From: Siphlonurus alternatus
Lineage: Eukaryota; Arthropoda; Insecta; Ephemeroptera; Siphlonuridae
Length of the DNA stretch: 64,000 nucleotides
Direction of reading: 5' to 3'
Assembly: GCA_949825025.1 (NCBI GenBank)
Contig: OX463784.1
Coordinates: 22,993,746 to 23,057,745, forward strand
Shown here: piece by piece, positions 12,546 through 64,000 of the stretch
Layout: each line of letters opens with the position of its first letter
Position numbering within the stretch: position 1 is the stretch's first letter
Notes under the pieces: model-generated
Database searches by the model: none
What the model saw: the letters and a program-made list of their open reading frames with translations, nothing else
Told to the model about the DNA's origin: nothing
Made by a program: the position numbers and the translations under genes

Positions 12546-12574
12546 AACCGTACCAGAGTACATCCATCTCAACG

Positions 12575-12780
12575 ACTATATACTGGAGGATGGCCTAGAA
12601 CGTCGAATTGAGAAACCTCGATACTCGGTAGAGTTTGGAAACTCTAACTATAACACGCGCTCGGCCGGCTCGGCTCAGCAACTAGCCAATCAAATGCGCT
12701 AAAAAAGTCAAGGTCGTGACGTCACTGGTTGAGAAAATGGCAGCGCGTTAAAGTTAGGCCGTCCTCCCAGTATATATAGT
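12575..12780. mobile_element. 206-bp MITE with ACTATATACTGG ends
   Basis: Left ACTATATACTGGAGGATGGC, right (reverse complement) ACTATATATACTGGGAGGAC. The interior is GC-rich (CTCGGCCGGCTCGGC) with one TGACGTCA. Confidence 0.65.
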
Positions 12781-14149
12781 TCTTGCATCCATCTGCAATA
12801 TCGCTCTCTTGCTATGTAATTGGATATATTTTCTTGTTCATTAATTAAAATTATTCATCTGAAGAACATGATGCTATACAGTAAATTTTTTATCCAAAGT
12901 TTCTTTTGTCAAGACGACACAAATTTAATCATCTAAAAAAGACGAACAAAAGTTCTCAAAGAAGAATGTAAATTTATTTATCTTTTTTATAAAAGTTTGT
13001 CTTCTACTTATTCTAAACAAGAACATCCGAAACTTAAACTTTTCTTTCGTTGATTTTAGAGACAAAAACTTTTTCCTTCTCAAATTTATTGATGTAATGG
13101 CTTATCTTGTAATGGAGTAGTTGACTAGCCCTAATGAAATAAATCTTTAGAATTTACTGCGGTATATTACACGACGAAAGTTACTGCAAAAATTATTAGT
13201 AATGTTTGTTTAAATAATATTATTTATTTATTTATTATTATTATAATATAAAATGTATTTATGTTAAAAATTAGTTTTTTTTTTAATAAGAATATTTAAT
13301 TTTTGTTTTTAATACAATTTATTTATATGGCAATTTTATGTTATATACAAATTATTTTAAATGAAGTTATTTTAAATATATTGTGATTAATATATTTATA
13401 TATAACTTATTTTACTTACTACAATTAATAATTAGTAACCTAAATTAGTTCTTCTATGATATTTTGGCACAAAAGTTATAAATGAAAATTTATGAAATGC
13501 TTTCGAATCAAATTACTCCGTCTAAATCTATATATAAAACACTTCTTGTCACTTCAAACCCTTTGATATTTTATTAGAGGTTTGAATAAAAATATGTATT
13601 TGGTATTGTATTGTATTTTTTATTTTATTGATAAAAATGATAAAATATTACAATTTTTCTTATAGAGATTCATAATATTGCTTATAAAATTTTGAAATGT
13701 TTACAAAATAAAGGCGGCGATATTTCTTTCCATCGTTAAGTCTTACTGTGCGTCGTAAAAACGAAGAACTTTATTTATACTGTCGTTTTATTTTCTTCGC
13801 AAAACTCCCCCTTCCTGTTGCTCACAGTTATTTTATTTTTCCTATTACGCAGTTTTTGCTGATTGTTTTTTCTTGATTTAATCTGCAACGTTTTCATTTT
13901 CTCAAACCATTTTTGTTGTTGTTGAATACTTTAGTTTTTTTTAAGTACTTTAATCCACTTATATTTAGATGTAACTACTATTTAGAAGTAGTTATATACT
14001 TATAAATGTTTTTTCAAAAGTAGTTTTGTTTCCGAATTTGTTCTGCTGTATAGTAAAAATGAACGAAACAGTCCACCTTATGGATGGGAATTGAGCTGTT
14101 GTGAGAAAACTCTTGAATTTTGACAAACAATAATTCTTGGATTTTAAAA
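12781..14149. other. AT-rich DNA, no recognised feature
   Basis: Between a MITE and the SDR poly(A) signal. No repeat family or coding signal seen. Confidence 0.5.
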
Positions 14150-14155
14150 TTTATT
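14150..14155 (-). promoter_or_regulatory. Poly(A) signal AATAAA of the SDR gene
   Basis: AATAAA on the minus strand, about 120 nt after the stop codon, followed within 25 nt by a T/G-rich stretch (ATTGTTTGTC). This gives a short 3' UTR. It is the nearest canonical signal; the cleavage site itself is inferred. Confidence 0.6.
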
Positions 14156-14275
14156 TCATTCGATTCCATCGACAGATGTTTTCAATACAGCGTTACGACG
14201 CCGAAATTACTGAGATTAAATACAAAGTATCATTGTTACAAAAAGGTTGTTCCTGGACCATCTGAAGGAAAATGG

Positions 14276-47518
<33,243 letters not shown>

Positions 47519-47622
47519 GATCACCACTCGAAATGTGACCTTTAGTAATTAATAACTTGAAACTCTTATGAGTGCGACTGATACACCTGGCAGGTTTTGT
47601 TGTTACCTGATTTAGGTCAGCT

Positions 47623-47634
47623 GGTCACGTGACC
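47623..47634. promoter_or_regulatory. Perfect GGTCACGTGACC palindrome upstream of the SDR ATG
   Basis: A 12-bp perfect palindrome 105-116 bp upstream of the SDR start codon. It contains the CACGTG E-box and the full GTCACGTGAC consensus known for TFEB/MITF-type (CLEAR) and USF-type bHLH-Zip factors. It lies between the two divergent genes. Function is inferred from position and consensus only. Confidence 0.45.
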
Positions 47635-48417
47635 CTGAGAGTACCGTTAGGACGTGGCTGCTTGAACATCAACATGTGGAGGATATCAATAGATGGCGCT
47701 GTATGATGCAATTCAAATGGTTGAGAAAAAAATATAATTATGGGAAAAAAAAAATCAACATATACTTTATATTTTAATATTTAATTAAGGTCTGTTCTCA
47801 AACATATTATATTCAATTTATGAATGTAAATAAATTAATCATCTGTACTTATAGACATTTACTTTTTTTGACTTATAGAAATGTTGTAATTATTATTTTA
47901 TTTTAATTTCTCATTTCATGGATATTTTCGAACAGTCTATTGTCTTTCTTTTTTAAGACCTACAAACATTATAAATAAATCTTTTAGAAATTTGATACTA
48001 TAATAATTCAACAATATTGCAGACTGTTAAGAATTCAAAATCAAAAAGGGGAAAACCAAATTACACTAATGTGTGGCATTTTGATACTGCTATTATAACA
48101 ATTTATATATATACTTAATATTTATTATTTTATTTATTATGCCATTTTTCTTAATAATTTATTTATTTAAACATTTATATGTTATATTTATTATTATAAT
48201 TATGTTTATATAATTTAAATATATATATATATCTATATATATAAAAATAATTTTCGAAAAATATATTATTTCAATTTTAAAACAATTTAAAGTTTTTAAA
48301 ATAATATTAAAACATTTTAAAAAATTGCTGTTAAATCCTCGTTTTGAGAATCTATAATGCCCGTACGTTAACTAGTAAGTGGATCTCAGAGAGCTATACT
48401 GTTATAGATTAAAATGT

Positions 48418-48600
48418 ACCCCTGGCTTTGGACCTTTGTATTTTCCAGTTAAAATACCAGTTAATTGACTTAAGCTTTGACGTCCATCTTGACGGAGGTT
48501 TCCACGATTTCCTTAATCATAGGTCAAGATGGATTGCAAATGCTATCCTGTTGCTGAAGAATCCACACAAAATGATATTAGAAGGTTCAAGGAGTGAGAC
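48418..48600 (+). mobile_element. SINE body fragment upstream of the kinase exon
   Basis: CCCCTGGCTTTGGACC, the core GGAGGTTTCCACGATTTCCT, GATGGATTGCAAATG and AGAAGGTTCAAGG follow the body of the 5S-headed SINE in the same order. Ends about 150 bp before the kinase acceptor. Confidence 0.6.
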
Positions 48601-48716
48601 TTATTGAATACATAATATAAAGTATAATTATAGATTGCAAAGAAAGAAAAAAATATAGCTAAAAAGTATACGCTTAATTTCTTAAAATAATGTATATTAA
48701 AATAAAATAATTGTAG

Positions 48717-57884
<9,168 letters not shown>

Positions 57885-58159
57885 GTCAGTCAAGGTCATT
57901 CAGGGTCATGATAGATTCAGGGTCAGTCTAGAACGTGTTGAGGGAGGAGTAGATTCTAGCGACCCTGGAGCACCCCTTTCTGGTCAACCTGTGGTTCTCT
58001 TTTCAAGGTCAGTCAAGGTCATTCAGGGTCATGATAGATTCAGGGTCAGTCTAGAACGTGTTGAGGGAGGAGTAGATTCTAGCGACCCTGGAGCACCCCT
58101 TTCTGGTCAACCTGTGGTTCTCTTTTCAAGGTCAGTCAAGGTCATTCAGGGTCAGTCTA

Positions 58160-59033
58160 GAATGTCCACAGAAAGGTTGTGATCCTATGAGCTGCCGTAA
58201 ATCATCATCCTATTGAAGGTCAGAAAGCGCTTAAAGTTGAACCAAAGTGAATACTTTTTTTGCTATTCGGGGACATAGGTGGGCATACATGACCAAAATG
58301 TGTCAATTGCTCCAAAATACCAACCAACATTTTAACAAAATCAACATTTTTCTAATAAGTTATAATGCTTGAAAGGTGTGAAGTTAAAAAATTTGTCTGC
58401 TATGCAGGTTGCATAATTTACAAATTACCCGAACAGCTGATTTGTCATCTACTTTAAGTTTTCTATCCTCGATCTCCTGATGCACTTAAACATATAGGGT
58501 CGATTGAATGTGGTCCGGGCAGAGTTACATTTTGACACTAAAAAAAAGGACAAAAATATGCTAAAAATACGATTTTATTAGAATTAATTTAGGTTTCATT
58601 AAAATAATTCTGGTAATGCTAAGGACGCGCTTCCTCAGGTAATCTGAGACTGTTTATAGACGCAAAAGATCATTATTAATATATGTATATATTTTCCCCT
58701 ATATAGGATAATCTTATAGTTAAAAACTAATATAAATAAATTCAATAAAATATATAAAAGATGACCATATGTTCAAGTATATATACGATGAAACAGATCT
58801 AATTTAAAAGTAAACTTGTATTATATAGAAAATCCCTACTTCCCAGTCGTGTAAATCCTACATGTAAAACCAATCTAAGGGGATAAACAGCTTATATGGC
58901 AGATCCCAACATTTAATTTAAATTTGTTTAGGCTTTAGTGGTTATATGAGATGGGGAAACATATAATATACAGTTGAACAAATATGAAATTACCACCGGA
59001 AGTGGAAGTATTGTGAAAAATCTAAGACTTCTG
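58160..59033. other. Kinase intron after the exon triplication
   Basis: Contains GGGCATACATGACCAAAATG (about 58272), a repeat shared with 27768 and, inverted, 175. No kinase exon carrying the beta-5 segment found here or to the window end. Confidence 0.5.
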
Positions 59034-59472
59034 ATGTTGGAAAATTACCTCTTCAACTCATCCTTTACACGTCTATACCTATAATCTTATAACGTATTTT
59101 TATTTAAAAAAAAACAACATCTTATATTTCTTCTTCGCTCTAAGTGAGCATGAAATAAAAACAATGGGGGACATTCACAAAGCACTTTAGCCTCGATTTT
59201 TATCACCTGGCGCTAAACCAAGGGCTAACCATGTTTAGCCTATAGTTTACCATCATATTTATCACTAGGGATAAATATCGAGGTTTTTAAGTGGGAATTA
59301 AAGTTCTTCGTGAATGTCCTCCAATATTTTCAATATTTCATTCTCAATATATAAGAAGAAAGAAAACGTAATCTCGTCTTTTTTCCTCTAAAATGATGTA
59401 AAATAGAAGGAAATTAGACGAGGAGAGAGTATAATAGTGAATAAAAGATGAAATTTATTTCAACTCGGGTGA
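59034..59472 (+). mobile_element. Family A MITE carrying a Family C element
   Basis: ATGTTGGAAAATTACCTCTT through TTATTTCAACTCGGG, split by 59166-59322. Confidence 0.8.
59166..59322. mobile_element. Family C variant nested in a Family A copy
   Basis: GGGGGACATTCACAAAGCAC through GTGAATGTCCTCC. Flanked by AAT (59163-59165 and 59323-59325); excision restores ACAATATTTT of Family A, the same point as the insertion at 19480. Confidence 0.85.
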
Positions 59473-59599
59473 GGAGAGATGTTAGGGAAAGGGATTTTAA
59501 CCTATTTGCCTTAAGTTTTGGACTTTTTGTGCTCGTAGTCCAGCCAAAATCTTTTCACTTCCTGCTACTTCCGTAAGTAACAAAACATTTGTTGAACTG

Positions 59600-59840
59600 T
59601 ACGTACTTGACGTGAAGTAAATTTCTTCTTTTAATGTCTATCCTCGTATTTTTTCCTTTATTTTGCACCACCGAAGGAAAAAATATTAGATTTCCTGTTA
59701 TTGAGCATAAAATGCTAAAATTATTTTTTTCGCCTCATTTTTATTTTGAGCGAGGAAATAGGATGTGTTTTTGGTGGTAAAAAGAGTAGATTTAGACGTG
59801 TAAAGAATGAGTTAAAGACGTAATTTTGGGTGTAAAAAAT
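59600..59840 (-). mobile_element. Family A MITE, inverted, worn
   Basis: TATTTTGCACCACCGAAGGA, TTTTGAGCGAGGAAATAG and TTAGACGTGTAAAGAATGAG. Tail fragment repeated to 59900. Confidence 0.65.
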
Positions 59841-60113
59841 GTAATAAAATTAGGGTTTACGTTTAATGGATGAGTTGAAGATCTATACAGTAAATTTTTC
59901 ACCCTCAAAAAGCAAAAAGAAGGGTAGGGCTACCGGCTATCCATCAATCACTCAATAAATCTCCCATTATCAGTTCTATAAAAACGGTGGGGGGGGGGGA
60001 AGGGGTATTTCAGCCTTCACACCTTTTTAAAAGCAGAAGAAAAAGAGCTAAAATGCGAGTATATCCTCACAAAAAATGTAAATAGCAAGCAAAATCAGTG
60101 CTTGGGAGTTTAA

Positions 60114-60533
60114 AGCGACATTCCGGAAAAAATCTATAATTTTTTTATAAGTTCATTACCCATTGATAGTACAAATTATCGGTGAAAAAATCGCAAACTC
60201 AAAAAACAGAATATATTTGTAATTTTTTTTTATTCTGACCGTATGACGTCAAGAGGGCCAACTGGCTAGAGTTGCCTCTTCTACCCTCCCCTCCGACCCC
60301 CTCTTTTGCTACCCTCTCTACCAGCTCGTCTGCTGAGGATGAACTAGGGGGTGAGGAGTGGTGGTCACGGTTAAAATAAACAAGCAAGCCAACATTCTTT
60401 TGTATAATATAGGTATAAAAAAAAAAGTTACAACTTACAAGACACGATACTCTTTTATAATATATTTTTTTTTGCACTCTTCCCCCAAGTCGTAATAAAA
60501 TCAAATAATAAATTAATATTTTTAAACTTTAAT

Positions 60534-60594
<61 letters not shown>

Positions 60595-62069
60595 ATATAT
60601 AATATTTATATAATTCTATATTAAATAAAAAATATTAAATTTACATAATAACAGATTAAATACACGATGTTTCGTTGCTCTTTGTGATAAATATAATAAT
60701 TAGCAGAACATTGCTCCAAGTTGCAAACAAATTATATTATACAAAAAGAGAAAAATTTTAATGTAAAGCTGTCAAACCTGCACTTTAATAAAAACTGTAC
60801 GACTCTGACTCGCCCCCTCAAAGATAGAATTTTACCATATATATATGCATATAATAATATATAGAAAATACTGGTCCTCAACTTTCTAGGGATGGACTTC
60901 AAAAAACATGGTCTGTATCGAGCTTGCATTTTGTAAACATTGAAGTTCAGTTGTCACGGCTTTTCATAATGCCATCGTGCATTTTGTGCCGCGTATATAT
61001 TGCTGCGCAAACAGAAAACCATTAAAATTTATAAAGTTTTGAATTTTATTTTCTTAAAAAATATATTTTAACAGTAATTTAATTTGACTGATTTTTTTCG
61101 TAACAATTAATATAATTTTATTATTTTTTTTTAATTCGGTCTTCAAGTAAATTGTAATATTCTTTACTAGTATATATTGAATTACAGAGTATTTATTGTT
61201 TTATAACTATAAGGCTAAATTATGAATTGTTTTACTTACGTAAAAAAATATCTATTATATGGGTCAAACTTTATACATTCGATATCTTGTAAATATGACT
61301 TATATTAAACGATAAAAAAATACGTTCAATTGTTCTCAATATACATGGAAGAACTATATATATCTATAATAATACTATATATTCATCATTCGATTAGAAG
61401 TTAAATTTATATTATCTATGTAGAACTTTCAAGTTTTACAAGTAGAAATTTATAATAGAAATGTCTTTAAGGCTCAAATTGTTGCAGTTGTTTATTTAAA
61501 AGAAACGTTATTCTGCTATCCGTCTTTTTCTTTAGTCCTCCTTACAGCATTGTTACCTCCCGATTTTTTTTTTTGTTAAGTCCAGGCAAAAACTACCCTC
61601 GCCGCCTCGCCACGTGTGGCACCCCGCTCTTCCGCCTCCTCCGCCTTCTCTTGCGAGCAAGAGGGAGGTTGTAGTGGGGGAACCTTGGCGGCTTGTTGAA
61701 TTATTACGTTTTATTGCAAACCTTATAACTTCATTCGAGGCACTCCGAAAATATTGACACTAGCCAGTATTTTAGTCCACATATTAATTAAAAATTCTGT
61801 GAAGTTTCCACTCCCTACGTTAAGATTGGGCACTTCCACAGCATACCAAACAGAGTCTCTTTCAATTTTCCTTTGTAATCCTTTGTAAATTTACAAGTTC
61901 CGACGTTTAGTTGGCCCCGATGAGACCCAAGACTTTAAATTTAAAAGTGCAATTATGCACGTAAATAATTTTTTAAATTTTTTTTTGTTCTTGTAGAACT
62001 TACTACAATGACGCTAGGAGTAGTAATATTATATTAGTTTATGATCGACTTTTTCTCCGGAATGTCGCT
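60114..62069. mobile_element. Candidate 1.96-kb TTAA-flanked non-autonomous transposon
   Basis: Ends AGCGACATTCCGG and CCGGAATGTCGCT form a 13-bp perfect terminal inverted repeat (extended imperfectly to AAAAA), inside TTAA (in fact TTTAAA) on both sides. The interior is mostly AT-rich with two GC-rich patches (about 60290-60370 and 61600-61690), an AT microsatellite and no transposase-like protein. Confidence 0.55.
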
Positions 62070-62637
62070 TTAAATTTTTAATATGAGGATAAAATAATAT
62101 AAATTTTGTATTATTAAAAAATAAATGTTAAAAATTTATACACACTATAGAAAAAAAATGATAATTCAGCAATTTTTATTGAAATCGGAGGGAGTTTTAG
62201 GATAATAAATTTATTTTATGGTAAACTTTGAAAACTGTATGCGATTGCATTTTGCATTAAATGTATATAACAGTAAAAAAATACACATTTTATATTTTAT
62301 TACATCATTACCAGAGAATTTATAATGTAAATAACTCTTTGTCATTATTACGTTATTGTAATGAATATATCGCAAATCATTGTTAACAATATTATTATAA
62401 CTTATCGTGAATAAAATACGATGGAATTAATTAGTTTAATTAATTGGCAAACAATAATGTAGACAATTTTACGTTATTTGTATTCTAATATGTTAATGGA
62501 ATATTATTAAAATGTTAATATATTTTATTATATACAAATTGTATTGAATTAAAGATAGTCGATCTTCCAAATAAAAATATTTTAATTATTGATCTGACAT
62601 TTCTATGTAAAAAAGGGATGAGTTGATTACATGGAGT

Positions 62638-62841
<204 letters not shown>

Positions 62842-63499
62842 GGGAAATAAAACAAAATATAATCATCCTGGAGACAACTAGTGGGCGTTATGTAGGCAGA
62901 TAATGAACAATGCCTTAATTTTATTTTTAAAATAAAGCACATGCAGTTTATCAAATTGAAGTCTTCGTAAATTATTTTTAAAACTGCACGATGGTTACGA
63001 TGATTTTAGTAATAAAATAAATTGTTAATGAAGGAAAAAAACGGCTTTTGAAAATATAAATGAACAATTAAATTAATTTTTTATTTTAAGTATGGATTTT
63101 ATTGGTAATTCTTTGTAAATTTCGTTAAATTGTTTACATATTATCTTTCAACATAATTTTTGATTAAATATCTTGTAAACTGTAATAGAAGATTATATTT
63201 TTATACCTCACAGTTTAGTTAAACCCTCTGTAAGAATAAATGAAAAGTAATAAAATATTAAGATTTGAAAATCTATGTTGTTGTATGCAAGTGCTACAGT
63301 TCTTACTACATGCTGCATTTAATTTAAATAGTAAATTTAAAAAAAAAAAAAAAAAAAATACAAATTATATTTTTAGTACTTATTTTGTATGAAAATAAAT
63401 GGTTTATTGTAGGATTGTATTGTTCAATATTAAATAATATACTTTGAGCTTCAATGAGATATATATTATGCAAATTTATTATGTAATATATATTTATTA

Positions 63500-63683
63500 A
63501 CCTAACTCTTCCTCGCTTAGAAGTAAGGATATTTCTCTATTAATATTTTATGGTCAATAAGACGAAAAAATACGTAATCTCTTCTTTGTTCCTATTTTTT
63601 CTTCTAAAATGGTGCAAAATAGGAATAAATTAGACTAGGGGAGAGCTAGCGAATAAAAGATGAAATTTATTTCAGCTCGGATT
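63500..63683 (+). mobile_element. Family A MITE, 5' truncated
   Basis: CCTAACTCTTCCTCGCTTAG, CTAAAATGGTGCAAAATAGG and GATGAAATTTATTTCAGCTC. Confidence 0.7.
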
Positions 63684-64000
63684 TACTTACCTTTTATTTT
63701 CGAAATGCGAGCATTTTTTTTTTATATTACTACTGAATAAAACTACTGAATAAAATAGAATATCTGACAGGGGGGATGACAGCATGTCATGGTGCTCATA
63801 TCATATTTCACATGACAGATCATTTGAATCGAAGCAATAAACTCTGCAACGCAATATTTACATTTCTATATGAAATATAAATATATCCTGTCATACATAT
63901 TTTATATATGGGAAATATTTTGTAACATGTTTTAATATTATAGAATTCTTTCAAACATGAAATTTGCAATCATGATGGATGGAATTATATTTACTTATAT

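Noticed and set aside
57931..58130. Copies 2 and 3 as alternative kinase exons
   Set aside because: They lack an acceptor and each has TAG in the kinase frame, so they cannot serve as cassette exons.
59540..59575. Possible small kinase exon (CCAG acceptor, CCGTAAGT donor)
   Set aside because: The enclosed 29 nt do not encode the expected beta-5 segment of an STK32 kinase.

Overview
The window is animal nuclear DNA, most likely from an arthropod and probably an insect. The evidence is short GC-rich exons separated by large AT-rich GT-AG introns, long GA/CT and AT microsatellites, and very dense miniature transposons and SINEs. No bacterial, organellar or viral gene organisation is visible. 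The species cannot be told from the sequence.

Two protein-coding genes are recognisable, in divergent (head-to-head) order. On the minus strand, positions 47518 to 14276 hold an apparently complete short-chain dehydrogenase/reductase of the retinol dehydrogenase 11-14-like (SDR7C) group. It has six coding exons, 281 residues, consistent GT-AG junctions and phases, an in-frame stop before the ATG, and a poly(A) signal after the stop. On the plus strand, 48751-57884 holds two consecutive internal exons of an STK32 (YANK)-type Ser/Thr protein kinase: the glycine loop, then beta 3 to beta 4. The kinase's first exon and the rest of the kinase domain were not found. The roughly 1.2 kb between SDR exon 1 and kinase exon 48751 contains a perfect 12-bp GGTCACGTGACC palindrome about 105 bp upstream of the SDR ATG.

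Region by region: 1-14149 lies downstream of the SDR gene and holds only repeats, including a 409-bp TTAA-flanked foldback element (3910-4318), a 5S rRNA-derived SINE (about 8547-8890), a tRNA-derived SINE (about 12172-12545) and a 320-bp perfect-looking inverted repeat (9270-9590). 14276-47518 is the SDR gene, whose introns are packed with transposons. 47519-64000 holds the putative promoter interval and the kinase introns. Three repeat families dominate. Family A is a roughly 260-bp MITE with ends near CCCTAGTTGAAA / TTTCAACTCGGG, in more than 20 copies. Family B is a roughly 320-bp hairpin MITE that carries TGACGTCA sites and a splice-acceptor-like segment at both ends. Family C is a set of short hairpins ending in GGGG(A)CATTCACAAAG. 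Nested insertions allow relative dating.

The most unusual points are: a 123-bp tandem triplication of the 3' end of a kinase exon together with its splice donor; a 5S rRNA-headed SINE; a hairpin MITE carrying acceptor-like sites on both strands 62 bp from a kinase exon; about two dozen TGACGTCA octamers in AT-rich DNA; and two different transposons inserted at the same site of Family A, each flanked by AAT. I found no CRISPR array, bacterial operon or clearly new multi-gene system.
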